From: Paenibacillus uliginis N3/975
GTDB lineage: Bacteria; Bacillota; Bacilli; Paenibacillales; Paenibacillaceae
Assembly: GCF_900177425.1 (NCBI RefSeq)
Contig: NZ_LT840184.1
Location: 2,904,568-2,968,567 of the forward strand
Direction of reading: 5' to 3'
Length of the DNA stretch: 64,000 nt
The translations under genes were made by a program, and so were the position numbers. Below the pieces are notes generated by a model, which was not told where the DNA came from, made no database searches, and saw only the letters and a program-made list of their open reading frames with translations. This document shows, piece after piece, positions 1 through 10,100 of this stretch; position 1 is the stretch's first letter; every line of letters starts with the position of its first letter.

Positions 1-853
1 ATGGGCTTACAAGCAGTTGAGTTAAGGCGCCATATTGTACTAATAAAGATACTTGATGACACATCGAAGTTGTCTCTTGTTTCAAAAAATGCAACCAGGA
101 TAGAACGGCAGGTACTTACAAGGCTTTACTCACAAAAAGCAAGTGTACCTTTTTCTTTGTCATATGGTTCTGAAGCAGAGGAGAGGTCTCTTATTTGTAT
201 ACAGGATGTTGATTATCAAACGGACTATAGAAACATAAATAAATATTAAATTGCTTCAGGAAAGTGAACCGAAGGCACTATCGCACATTCACATCTCTAA
301 CTTTGGTCTAAGGAAAGAACTTTCATGGTTACCTGAAGCAGACAGCTTCCATATTGAAAAGATGATATATGAGCGGTGGAAACCCCAATGGCAAGCAGCT
401 AAGGGGAACGAACAGTTTACAGATGTCTTCGGGGAATAAATTCCTTTAGTGGAAGCTGTGGCTAATACGATTTTCGAGGATATACAATACGTAATAAATG
501 ACGAGAACAGCCAAACATTAATTCATAACGACCTTAATCCAGGAAATGTGTTGGTACATAACAATACCGATGTAATATTTATTGATTGGGAAGAAGCTAG
601 GTATGGGTCTTTATTTCTAGATATCCCTTTGCGTTGTGGAACCTCGGAACAAATTGAGGAGTATAGGGAGTTATTGGCTGCTAAAAGCATAGAATTTCCT
701 GATGATCATTTCAATCATATGTATGCAATCGCCTCTCGCTACCTAGGACTTAGATATATGAGTTGGAATTTAGGGGCTTGGACTAGTAATTTACACGCCA
801 AAGATGACTTAAAGAAATACTTGGACATGGTAGTGGGAACTTCGCTAAGCTAA
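1..853 (+). pseudogene. Decayed aminoglycoside-phosphotransferase-family kinase
   Basis: The 3' part encodes HNDLNPGNVLVH followed by VIFIDWEEA, which are the catalytic loop and metal-binding DxD-like motifs of the APH/choline-kinase fold used to phosphorylate small molecules. The gene is broken twice. The N-terminal part (1-249) ends in a stop and the match continues in the +2 frame from about 251, so there is a frameshift near 240-250. An in-frame TAA at 437-439 then splits the second frame; reading resumes as IPLVEAVANTIF. All pieces run in the same direction with no room for separate genes. The 5' end may lie outside the window. The family is clear from the motifs; the substrate is unknown. 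Two separate lesions make true decay more likely than a single sequencing error. Confidence 0.75.
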
Positions 854-883
854 CGGGAAACGATAGTTGATTAACACACATTG

Positions 884-914
884 TTAAGCAGGCTACTGAA
901 GCCTGCTCATTTTA
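884..914 (+). terminator. Rho-independent terminator after the phosphotransferase remnant
   Basis: A perfect 8-bp stem (AGCAGGCT at 887-894, AGCCTGCT at 900-907) with a 5-base loop is followed by CATTTTATA. It lies about 30 bases after the stop of the decayed kinase. Confidence 0.6.
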
Positions 915-1069
915 TATAGCTAACTGGCGGATTTTCTCAGTATCACATCCAAAATTTATTAATATGATACTGATCTCTTGACAAATTATTTTAAAAACGA
1001 GTTATTGAAGTTAATAATCCCAATATGTTATTTTACTTTTAAATTCGTTTTTAATTGGAGGCTATATAG

Positions 1070-1615
1070 TTGAAATCTGCACCCATAGTGATCATTTCGG
1101 GTCCACCAGGATCGGGCAAGAGCAGTGTAGCACGAAGGCTGGCTGAAAATTCAGCGTACGAGCGTGCAATTCATATGCATACCGATGACTTTTATCAGTA
1201 CGTCCGTAAAGGTTATATTTCAACTTGGTTACCTGAAGCTCGAGAGCAGAACGTTGTAATTCTCGAAGCGTTTACAGCAAGTGCCACCAGATATGCCTTG
1301 GGTGGCTATGAGGTAATTGTAGATGGGATTATCGGTCCATGGTTTCTAGATCCATGGATTAAGGCGGTTCAAGACGGATTTGATGTACGATTCGTTATCC
1401 TACGCCCCAACGAGCAGACGACAGTTGCACGAGCAGCAGAACGACAAGGACCTGGGGCTTTGGTGAACGCCGAGGTTGTAGGGAAGATGTGGAATTACTT
1501 TGCAAATTTAGGGCGATATGAGTCGCATGTAATAGACACGACCACGCAGAACATTGACGAGAGTGTCACCGCTATTAAGAAGTCCATCGATGATGAGGCT
1601 ATGCGACTATCTTAA
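1070..1615 (+). CDS. P-loop small-molecule kinase / AAA-like ATPase
   Basis: This 181-residue cytoplasmic protein has a Walker A loop GPPGSGKSS at residues 9-17 and an acidic HTDDFYQ segment near residue 36, followed by a VIVDGIIGPW strand. The layout resembles the chloramphenicol-phosphotransferase/shikimate-kinase group of nucleoside-monophosphate-kinase-like enzymes, which phosphorylate small molecules with ATP. The TTG start is chosen because GGAGG at 1057-1061 sits 8 bases upstream. The gene stands alone between two decayed genes. Substrate is unknown; antibiotic modification is possible but nothing in the sequence proves it. Confidence 0.75.
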   Translation: MKSAPIVIISGPPGSGKSSVARRLAENSAYERAIHMHTDDFYQYVRKGYISTWLPEAREQNVVILEAFTASATRYALGGYEVIVDGIIGPWFLDPWIKAVQDGFDVRFVILRPNEQTTVARAAERQGPGALVNAEVVGKMWNYFANLGRYESHVIDTTTQNIDESVTAIKKSIDDEAMRLS

Positions 1616-1725
1616 TTCTTCCAGAGTTTCAGGAAAACGAACGAAAAAATTATTATATTTTCCCGTTATCAAAAGAAGAGAGGCATCAACTCCTGATTGA
1701 AATACCGTGAAATAATAGTACAACG

Positions 1726-1754
1726 ACAATAGGCTGCCGGCGAGCCTATTTAAT
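1726..1754 (+). terminator. Hairpin between the kinase and the glyoxalase-like gene
   Basis: A perfect 8-bp stem (AATAGGCT 1728-1735, AGCCTATT 1743-1750) encloses GCCGGCG. It lacks a strong T run, so it may be a weak terminator or part of the dispersed hairpin repeats seen elsewhere: GACAAGAAC and GCATCC follow directly at about 1763-1780, as in the copy near 22.2 kb. Confidence 0.4.
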
Positions 1755-1876
1755 CTGAGATAGACAAGAACCTGCATCCTTTGTTGATAGCATGGGATTC
1801 ATGTCCAATGACACAAATATGCCTACATACCTTAGTCGAGAAAAGCTTGTTAAATCGGGCTTAGGAGATCAAAACA

Positions 1877-2270
1877 ATGGAAAATCAAACGAAGGAAAAC
1901 AAAGCCACAATTCGTCATTTCTCGTCAATCTTTTTTTGTGTCAGAACATGAAAGAACTTTAAGATACTATGGAAATCTAGGGTTCTCATGCGATGAATCA
2001 TTTGGTTTTGTGCATCGGGATGGCTTCGAAATAATTATTCATGAAACAAAGAACACAAGTGATATTAGACCAAATTATCCAAGCCACGGCCAAGATGCTC
2101 TTGATATATTCTCAATGGTTAATGGAGTAGAGAGCTTATATGAAGAGTTTAAGTCTAAAGGAGCAGAATTTCGATATCAACTTCGTATTACTGAATATGG
2201 CATGAAGGAATTTGCAATTCAAGATCCAGATGGATATTCAATAGGATTTGGAGAATCATTAAACGACTAA
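1877..2270 (+). pseudogene. Glyoxalase/bleomycin-resistance-fold protein, frameshifted in a T7 run
   Basis: From 1938 the frame encodes a vicinal-oxygen-chelate fold protein (ERTLRYYGNLGF near the start, FAIQDPDGYSIGFGE at the end), typical of small glyoxalase-family proteins. The natural start is ATG 1877 with an upstream TTAGGAGAT. Its frame reads MENQTKENKATIRHF and continues into SIFF, then fails after a run of seven T (1931-1937) and stops. With six T the two parts join smoothly as SIFFVSEHERTLRYY, a normal N-terminus for the family. So the gene is disrupted by one extra base in a homopolymer. It could be a sequencing error, a recent mutation or a slippage switch. Substrate unknown. Confidence 0.7.
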
Positions 2271-2631
2271 ATGAAAGAAAAGAAGACTGGCCCATCAAAT
2301 AACAGCATGTAATGAATATACATAATGAACATGATGTGATAACAGAACACTGGATAAGACAAGGGAATAAACTTTTCCCCGCTAACGGGGACCGTTAGTT
2401 CATAGAAGTAAACAAAAGTAGTTTTGAAAAACTTAATTCTTTGATAGGCGAATATTCTTTGATTGAGTCCAACACTAAATTTAACATGAGCAGATCGTGT
2501 TGCGATCGAGAACAGGAAAAGCATTGAATCAAATGTTTAGAGTTTCGACAAAATAAATAGGAGTACTGATGTAACTTTAAAATAAAGATTGATTGAAAAT
2601 TATCTGCAAACATTCATTCTAGGGATAGAAA
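2271..2631. other. Gene-free AT-rich gap
   Basis: No convincing gene is seen. Short minus-strand open frames in this stretch have no ribosome-binding site and no recognisable motif. It separates the plus-strand glyoxalase remnant from the minus-strand dehydrogenase. Confidence 0.5.
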
Positions 2632-2680
2632 ATAGCTCGCATTTTGAAAAAAGATTGATCAAAATGCGAGCTATATTTAG
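2626..2680 (-). terminator. Terminator serving the minus-strand dehydrogenase
   Basis: A 15-bp perfect inverted repeat (2632-2646 with 2660-2674, core ATAGCTCGCATTTT) lies about 60 bases downstream of the dehydrogenase stop on the minus strand. A short T-rich tract follows on that strand (TTTTC at 2627-2631). It could also act for plus-strand transcription. Confidence 0.55.
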
Positions 2681-2736
2681 TACCGAATGATTAATTTTTA
2701 TAATATACCGAAAAACTCTATTCATATGCTATACAA

Positions 2737-3459
2737 TCATGCATTTAAGTCTGTTATGGCAGGAATATTTATTTCCTTCACACATGAAACAGGCGATAAA
2801 TTAATAACGCATTGGACAATGGCTACAATGTCTTGTACAGGAATACGTGTACCTTCATACAACGTAATTGCCTTTTCTGCACCTTCTTCATAAGGGACTT
2901 CAGCAGCAAGCTCTCCTGGATTAATACACGTTACAGAGATCTTATCTTTTCTCACGTGCTCACGCATAGCATTTGTAATACCACGCAATCCAAATTTAGA
3001 TGTGACAAACGAAACTTGTGCATTATTCGTATGATCTAAACCTGCTGTTGAACCAATTAAAATAATCTTTCCGTTATTCGCCTGTCTTAAATTAGGTAAA
3101 AGCGCCTGAATATAAGTAATAGTGGAAGTTAAATTAATATTAATTATGTTCGAAATATCTCCAACTTCATCCTTATCAAACGTATAGTCATCTTCAAAAC
3201 CACGCTTTTCCCATACTCCGACATTATAAATTAATACATCAATAGCAATGTCTTTTAAAGTTTCTTTTAAAGAAGGAATTTGTTGTTGACTAGATAAATC
3301 AATGGTGAGCCATTTACGATTTACGCCATCATTTATATCTAAACTACTTGGTCGTGTGCGTGACACCACCCATACTGTATCTCCCTTGGTGGGTAAGCCT
3401 TTTACAAATGCATCGCCTAGCCCATGGCTTGCTCCAAATATAATAAAGTTCTTACTCAT
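2737..3459 (-). CDS. Short-chain dehydrogenase/reductase with Tyr-to-Phe change in the active site
   Basis: A 240-residue Rossmann-fold protein with the SDR cofactor motif GASHGLG (residues 9-15), a VLIYNVG motif (NNAG-like) and the catalytic Ser in LIGSTAG. It ends with the usual NPG segment (CINPGELAAE). Where the family has YxxxK, this protein reads SFVTSKFG: the Lys is present but the Tyr is Phe. That Tyr is the proton donor in classical SDRs, so activity would be weak, different or absent. AGGAGTGATTGA precedes the ATG on the minus strand. It is a single-gene unit between hairpins. Substrate cannot be inferred. Confidence 0.85.
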   Translation of the reverse strand: MSKNFIIFGASHGLGDAFVKGLPTKGDTVWVVSRTRPSSLDINDGVNRKWLTIDLSSQQQIPSLKETLKDIAIDVLIYNVGVWEKRGFEDDYTFDKDEVGDISNIININLTSTITYIQALLPNLRQANNGKIILIGSTAGLDHTNNAQVSFVTSKFGLRGITNAMREHVRKDKISVTCINPGELAAEVPYEEGAEKAITLYEGTRIPVQDIVAIVQCVINLSPVSCVKEINIPAITDLNA

Positions 3460-3613
3460 TCAATCACTCCTTCTAAATAGCTATACTTCTTAATTATAAC
3501 TATTATAAAAATAAGTAACAACTAAAGTGATTTATTGAAATGTTGGTTTTAAACTAGCCGTGTTAAGTAGTGTAAATTCTTCATTTATGCAGTAGCGTCC
3601 ATTCAGAAGATGC

Positions 3614-4195
3614 TCAAGCTAATTGCGCCCCAAGCTGATTCACTTTGGCTAGCCACTCAGCTCGCGCTTTATCCGAAGATCCTCGGATCGGACCAATCTC
3701 AGTAACACGTACAGGAGATACTCCACAAAATTTCAATATGTTGCGTTTCATCACATTGTATTCTGCATTCTTATATGCCAACTTATTGTACCAGAACGGA
3801 GTATCGGCAGTGACGATCAAACGCGAGGACTTACCGGATAAAAGCTTGTCCACTGCAGGAGAATTTTCCCGGTATTTGTAAGCAAAGCCGGGGAGAAAGA
3901 CTCGATCGATAAATCCTTTCAGGATGGCCGGCATTGCACCCCACCATGTAGGATAAACAAATACAAGGTGATCCGCCCAGCGGATTAGCTCTTGCGCATC
4001 TCTCAGATCTTCCTCTAATTCTGTTCTTTTACGGTAGCCAAACTTTAGGTTCGGGTCAAATTGGATCTTGCTCAAATCAATAGAGCGAACCTGGGCTTTG
4101 TTGGCCGAAGCCCCCTTCATATAAGCTTGGGATAAGGCCGAACAGAAGCTCTCTGGGTCGGGATGTCCGTTAATAACGAGAATATTCGATTTCAT
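3614..4195 (-). CDS. Flavodoxin-fold NAD(P)H dehydrogenase (quinone reductase family)
   Basis: A 193-residue protein starting MKSNILVINGHPDPESF, the FMN-binding opening of the NQO1/MdaB/KefF-type reductases, with the second flavin-contact segment FVYPTWWGAMPAILKGFIDRV near residues 80-100 and a TADTPFWYN loop. These enzymes reduce quinones or other electrophiles with NAD(P)H. The ATG at 4195 is chosen over an upstream in-frame ATG because an AGGAGG (complement of 4204-4209) lies 8 bases before it. It is transcribed divergently from an AraC-type regulator with about 140 bases between them, which suggests that regulator controls it. Confidence 0.85.
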   Translation of the reverse strand: MKSNILVINGHPDPESFCSALSQAYMKGASANKAQVRSIDLSKIQFDPNLKFGYRKRTELEEDLRDAQELIRWADHLVFVYPTWWGAMPAILKGFIDRVFLPGFAYKYRENSPAVDKLLSGKSSRLIVTADTPFWYNKLAYKNAEYNVMKRNILKFCGVSPVRVTEIGPIRGSSDKARAEWLAKVNQLGAQLA

Positions 4196-4332
4196 CTCTA
4201 GTTCCTCCTGTTGCAATTGTTTGCGATATAATAGTTAGTATAAAACTGTAATTATCATAGAACGAATTGAAAGATAAATGAATAATCAGAAGCGCAAGTA
4301 TCCTGCTTATTCACGCAAAAGGGGAGTAGATA

Positions 4333-5352
4333 TTGAAGAACCCGGGAGTTCCCATCACAATGGTATATCCGATTATGAAGACTATTGTTCATAAAGGATA
4401 TGAAATAGAGAAATATTTCAAGTATGCTTCGTTTGACCGTAGTTTATTACAGAATACAGAGGCTCGTATTACCGAAGAGGAATTGGAGCGATTGATGATT
4501 GCCGCCGCGAATTACACACAGGACAATCATTTTGGCGTGCATCAAGGACAGATCATAGAGCTTGCCGACATGGGCATTCTCGGTTATGTGATGCTTCATT
4601 CTAAAACCATTGTCGATGCGCTTACCGCTTATCAGAGATACAATGTGATTCTGTGCAACGTATTCAACCTGGATTGGGAAGTGGAGGGGGACGATGTCCT
4701 TATCCGGTTTTTTTTGCAGCATCCCGTTCAAACATCGCGTCATGTCGTAGAGGAGATGGCAAGTTCGCTGTATCATAAGATCAACAAGCTTAGCAACCAA
4801 CACATCCCGTTGCATGAAATTCGATTTACACATGGCGCACCGGCGGATACATGGCCCTATATGGCGGTTTTCGGGAAAGTGCCCCGCTTTGGCGGGAAAG
4901 ATAATGTTCTGCGTATGAGTAAGGAAGTGCTGAAATATCCGATTCTGTACTCTGATGCAAGACTGCTGGGAGTATTCGAGAATATGGCACGGGAAACCAA
5001 GGATGAGCTGACCCAGGCAAGTACGTTTTCAGACCGGGTAGTTCAGTGGATGAAAGAATGTGTTCCTTCCTTTTTTCCGACCTTACAGCAAACTGCGGAA
5101 TATTTCAAAATAAGCACAAGAACACTTCAACATAAGTTGAAGGCCGAGCAAACTTCCTATAATGAGCTATCTGTAAAGGTACGCAAGGAATTGGCCATGA
5201 TTTATTTGCAAAAAAGAGAGTATTCCATCGGCGATATTGCCTATTTGCTGTATTTTTCCGAGCCTAGCGCATTTCAAAGCGCTTTTAAGAAGTGGACGGG
5301 TTTATCTCCGGGACAGTATCGAACCAAAGCGCGTAACAGGATAGTTCCCTAA
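4333..5352 (+). CDS. AraC-family transcriptional regulator with arabinose-binding-like N-terminal domain
   Basis: 339 residues. Residues about 20-210 resemble the N-terminal domain of OruR-like AraC regulators (GQIIELADMGILGYVMLHSKT region), and residues 245-335 form the double helix-turn-helix (STRTLQHKL and the second-helix segment GDIAYLLYFSEPSAFQSAF followed by GLSPGQYR). The TTG start follows GGGGAG at 4320-4325. It is divergent from the flavodoxin-fold reductase at 3614-4195, so it probably activates that gene in response to a small ligand. The ligand is unknown. Confidence 0.85.
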   Translation: MKNPGVPITMVYPIMKTIVHKGYEIEKYFKYASFDRSLLQNTEARITEEELERLMIAAANYTQDNHFGVHQGQIIELADMGILGYVMLHSKTIVDALTAYQRYNVILCNVFNLDWEVEGDDVLIRFFLQHPVQTSRHVVEEMASSLYHKINKLSNQHIPLHEIRFTHGAPADTWPYMAVFGKVPRFGGKDNVLRMSKEVLKYPILYSDARLLGVFENMARETKDELTQASTFSDRVVQWMKECVPSFFPTLQQTAEYFKISTRTLQHKLKAEQTSYNELSVKVRKELAMIYLQKREYSIGDIAYLLYFSEPSAFQSAFKKWTGLSPGQYRTKARNRIVP

Positions 5353-5469
5353 TCTTTTGAAACAAAGATATAATCCTATAATATTGCCTCATTCTACCCG
5401 TGAAGAATGATAAGCAAGCGCTGCTCGCCTGAAATCTCATAAATTACCTAGTGTTAGGAAGATAAGCAT

Positions 5470-5787
5470 ATGAGTGATTATGAACAGATCTTTAATGAAA
5501 TTGAAAAATTACCGCTGCTATTGAATGATGAAAATTACTATCATTTATTAAAGCGTGGATACGATTATCTTGTTATGTTGCATGGTAGCGGCATGAATGA
5601 AAAAATGGTTTACAACCGCCTTTTTGCAACACACCAGAATTTAGAAACAGAATGGCAACAAGATTTTATGGCAGAACTCTTAGATTTTGTTTGCGGTTTT
5701 ATTGGGAATCAAGAGTATTATATTTGGCGGCATGATGGAGCATTTTCAAGGAAACTTCGCATTCACAACTGTAAGAAAAAGGAGTAG
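5470..5787 (+). CDS. Hypothetical protein, 105 residues
   Basis: I do not recognise this protein. It is predicted to be soluble, rich in aromatic residues (repeated YY, YLVMLHG, EYYIWRH) and acidic at the N-terminus, with a basic tail ending in CKKKE. The ATG follows AGGAAGAT at 5457-5464. It stands alone between the AraC regulator and the acetyltransferase, with about 115 and 280 bases of non-coding DNA on either side. Confidence 0.6.
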   Translation: MSDYEQIFNEIEKLPLLLNDENYYHLLKRGYDYLVMLHGSGMNEKMVYNRLFATHQNLETEWQQDFMAELLDFVCGFIGNQEYYIWRHDGAFSRKLRIHNCKKKE

Positions 5788-6069
5788 AGCCTCAGCTGGA
5801 TTGATTTTATTAGATAAGAAGATAGCTAGCCGAGCTCATCCGGTTGCACCCAACAGCCATGTGTCCTTAAATTACAAATCTAAATGGTCTCGTGAAATTT
5901 ATGAAAAGGTATAACTTGACATATTAACGTTTTCAAGGATATTATGGACCCAATAAGTCTATTAATTAGGTGTTACTGTGAGATTTACAAAGCAAATTAT
6001 GCTTTGCACACGATGCTGTGAAAAAATTACTTAAGGGTGCAAATTAATAAGTATAAGGAAGTGAACATA

Positions 6070-6831
6070 ATGACAAATCAACCAAATCAAGTAAGAAGTA
6101 TGCCTTTATTTTCACAAACGATAACTGACTTTTGGCGGGAGCAATTTTTGAACGGAGACGTCCTCTATAGCGATGAAGTCTTTACTGTCGCCATCAACCC
6201 AGACCTGGACGAAAACAGTCGGGTCATGGTACTGGAAACAACCGATGACCGGGTTATGGCGGTCCTGACGCCTGCGATGGCCGATAAGGTAGGCCTTTAT
6301 CATCGACAAGATCTGTCTGAGGAGATCTTTCGCCGGAAATTGAATGAAGCGGGAGTCACTCTGCATGGCGCAGATTATCTTTTTTATTTTTCAGAAGCCG
6401 ATAAGAACGTATTGCTGCAAGAAAATCTGGAAGGTGACTTGCGCCGGTTAACAGAGCAAGATGATGCGGTTTTCTCCGAGTTCCAGTCCTCCGCCTCGGA
6501 ACATGACTTGGATGACGCTTATGTGGAGTTGGATCACTGGGCGGTGTTCGGCTCTTTTGAGCAAAACCGCCTGGTCAGTGCCTCCAGCGTGTATCCCTGG
6601 GAGGACAATGCGCAAATTGCGGATCTCGGTGTACTGACTCTGACGCCCTTTAGAGGAAAAGGTCACGCCCGTAAAGTGGTGCGTTTAATCTGCAAGTATG
6701 CCTATGATCAGGGATACGAACCCCAGTACCGATGCCAGCTCGATAACCATGCGTCCACTTCGCTGGCTAAAGCGGCGGGTTTGACGCTGTTTGGAAAGTG
6801 GGATGTGATTTCTCCCGACTCCACTGATTGA
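6070..6831 (+). CDS. GNAT-family N-acetyltransferase
   Basis: A 253-residue protein. The C-terminal third has the acetyl-CoA-binding signature of the GNAT fold: strand IADLGVLTLTPFRGKGHARKV, where the R/Q-x-x-G-x-G/A loop appears as RGKGHA, followed by a typical final strand with HASTSLAKAAGL. The N-terminal half is a less conserved substrate domain. Start ATG 6070 is preferred to an earlier in-frame ATG at 6037 because AAGGAAGTG lies just upstream. These enzymes acetylate amines of small molecules, proteins or antibiotics; the substrate here is unknown. Transcribed singly. Confidence 0.8.
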   Translation: MTNQPNQVRSMPLFSQTITDFWREQFLNGDVLYSDEVFTVAINPDLDENSRVMVLETTDDRVMAVLTPAMADKVGLYHRQDLSEEIFRRKLNEAGVTLHGADYLFYFSEADKNVLLQENLEGDLRRLTEQDDAVFSEFQSSASEHDLDDAYVELDHWAVFGSFEQNRLVSASSVYPWEDNAQIADLGVLTLTPFRGKGHARKVVRLICKYAYDQGYEPQYRCQLDNHASTSLAKAAGLTLFGKWDVISPDSTD

Positions 6832-7127
6832 GACGTCCGACTCAAGTGTTAGCCGAACTGTAAAAATGATTTCTTCATCCTCTATGATGCCTGCTTTTCA
6901 GAACCAACTCGTTTTATACAAATAAACCATTCTTCTATAATCGGGCGCTTCTCCGGAACACGGAAAGCGTCATTTTTAATGGAATAAAAGATTGAGTTAA
7001 ATAACAAGTCTTGTAATAATTGTAATTTAGCAAACGTGGCAGGATGGTTGTAGAAGCTTTTATAATATAACGAAGAGTTAAGTAAATACTTTGTGGGGTA
7101 AATATAGAGATTGGAAAGGATATCACT
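6832..7127. other. Intergenic region with probable promoter for the UvrA-like gene
   Basis: No gene is supported. A TATAAT box at 7061-7066 lies about 60 bases before the start of the UvrA-like gene, but I see no good -35 at 16-18 bases spacing. A GGAAAGGATATCACT segment provides the ribosome-binding site of that gene. Confidence 0.4.
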
Positions 7128-10100
7128 ATGAAAATAAATCAATTAATCGCGAACAATATTAACAAATTAGATGCAGTACTACCAGTAGATAAATCGTTAG
7201 GCATTGCTGGTTTGTCTGGATCTGGTAAAACAACTTTTTGTCAAACCATTGGTGAAGAATCCAAGAAGCGTCTCGTTTCCTTATTGCCAAAGGCAGAATA
7301 TCAGTATTTATTTCCTAATATTATGGAAACTAACTTCAGTGCCATCAAGATGGAAGAAATGCCACTTGTACTTTTTCTAGGTAGATCATCCATTTCTTCA
7401 AATCCACGTTCAACAATTGGTACACATACTGGTGTGTTTACTGAGATTCGAGTTACCCTTGCTGAAAAATATAATCTTTCCCCGGAAGTTTTTTCATTTA
7501 ATAATGAATTAGGTTGGTGTCCAGCTTGTAAAGGTCGCGGAACAACTAAAAATGTCGAATGTAAAAAGTGTGAGGGAAAGCGATATAATCAAGAAGTTGA
7601 ACAATATAAAATTGATTTATTTGATAAATCACATAGTATTTCCGATATCAATGACTTAAGCATTGAAACCATTTTTTCACTTGCAGAAGTTTTAAATATT
7701 AGTGAAGGTAAACATCAAATTCTAAAAAATATAATAAATATGAATATTGGTTATTTAACATTAAATCGCATTATGGGGACATTATCAGGTGGAGAATTAA
7801 CACGACTTTACTTGGCAGAATTCATGGCTACAAGTGAAAATACGGTTATTATCATTGATGAAATCTCAGTCGGTCTTGATCACCAAACATTATTGAAAAT
7901 TTTAGAAGAGATTAAACAATTAGGGTATAAAAATCAAATTTGGCTCATTGACCATTCTGACACGGTGCTTGACACAGCGGATGAACACTTGTTCTTTGGA
8001 CCTGGTAGTGGTAAATACGGTGGGAAAATTGTTGAAGAATCACCACGTCCAAAACCAATCAATGGGGAACGAAATCAGGCAACACCAACAGAATATTACC
8101 AATTTCATGATCTTTACTGTCGTAATATTCAAATGGCCGAAATTCAGATTCCAAAAAATAGACTTGTAACTTTCACAGGCGAGTCTGGATGTGGTAAATC
8201 TACACTTGTTAATGAATGTATGGCTAAAGATTTTCTGAAGCGATATCCCAAAGATAAACTAGTAATGGTTGGTCAAGATCGAAACCAATCGATTACCAGT
8301 CGGTCAACAGTTGCGACTTTTCTTGATATTAAAAAGAAACTCACAAAATATAGTGAAGATATTGATGATATTTTTCAGCGCTCGATTGAAGATATTATTG
8401 ATGAACTGCCAAATGAAGACATCGCTCATAAACGCTTGAGCTTATTGATCAAACTTGGACTTGGTTATTTGACGTTAGAAAGAAAAACACAGTCCTTATC
8501 GACTGGTGAATTTCAATGTGTCCATTTAGTTTCTGAGCTGTTTGCTAATTCAAGAAACCCAAATACGCTTTTTATTTTTGACGAGCCTTCAAAAGGTTTA
8601 TCACAAAATATTTTAAATCAATTCATTGATAGTATTAGGGGCATTCTGCAGGATGAATCTGTCTCAATAATTATGATTGAACATAATTCGTATATGCTAG
8701 AAAACTCTGATTTTATCGTTGATTTTGGTAAAAGACAGCTTGCATCTGTGGAGCATCTTGATGTTCTCAGTCATGATGATTATTATCGTGAACAAAACGG
8801 TACTTATAGTGTGGCTCCATTGCAAATTTCTTCAACACTAAAGTCACAAAATGGAATTAACTACTTAAAAGAAAATCATATTGCCTATTTTAAAAATGCA
8901 GAAAACGTCTATAAAGGTGGCATTTTAAAAAGCTTATCATCTATGGCTCGTTTGATTTATGGTGAATACGAATCTGAAACAATTGCACCCGTCATCGCCA
9001 TTGATCTGGAACGGCACTTGTACAGTCAATATAGTTTTCTCTATGAAATTGGTGGCTTGATCAACCATATTGTGGCGGCGCATCCAACCAATAAAGATAC
9101 GAATAGCTTCGATTTCTATAATCAAGACAATCATTGTCCATGCTGCTCGGGTCGCCGGGTGATTGAAAAATTTGATTTTAATATTGTTATTCAGGACAAA
9201 ACCGTGTCATTCTGGGATGGCTTATTGCATCCAGATGTGATGGAGATTTTAAAGTTCTATCAACTCCCAAAAATACAATTCATCTTTGATGAGATTAAGA
9301 ATGAGCTCGGTCAGGATTTAAGCAAAAGTTATAACGAGATGACAGAAGCAGAAAAGCATACATTTTTATACGGGTATTGGGAAAAGTCATTCTATGATAA
9401 AGCAGCCAAAGCATCGAGGACTTGGGAAGGCTTTAATTACATCATCGGGAACTATATGGTCATATCGAAATCGATTATTAAAGAGCATATAAAAGAATCC
9501 AAAAAAATGATTACCTGTCCAATCTGTCGAGGAACCGTGCTAAAGCATCATAAAAAGCTCAAATTAGGCGACACGGATATTCGTGAGATTATTGGGCAGC
9601 CTCTTGATCAAGTCATGAAAACCGTGGGGAAGTTACAGGTACTAGAAAAAATGAAAGCCATTGTCGGCGGCGATATGCCTTTGACGGAAGATGTCTCTCT
9701 GTTGCCTAGGGAAACACAAGTCGCGCTGAAACTGCTTGAACTAGAGCTGGCAAGCTTTGCCCACTATGAAATGGTTTTGCAAAATGCCCTGCCATTCTGG
9801 GACAGTATTAGTGGCAATATCGAATCGATCAGCATTAATAATCGGATCACCATCTGTGATTTTGCCAATATCACAGAAACGAGAGAAACCATCATTGATA
9901 AATATTTCACCAATGGAAAACACAAAAAACTGACGTATGTCTATGAAGCGTTTGGTTACAAAAAAATTGTCACCCTAATTAATAAGATTAAAAAAAGTGA
10001 TCCATGCCCATTCTGTAAAGGGAAAAAAGTAATATCGGAAGATGGGCTCCATGATGGTGTGTATAAATTATCGGTACCATGTGTTAGTTGTTATGCAAGT

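Noticed and set aside
2267..2613. Two overlapping minus-strand open frames near 2.4 kb
   Set aside because: No ribosome-binding site, no recognisable domain and low-complexity AT-rich composition; treated as non-coding.
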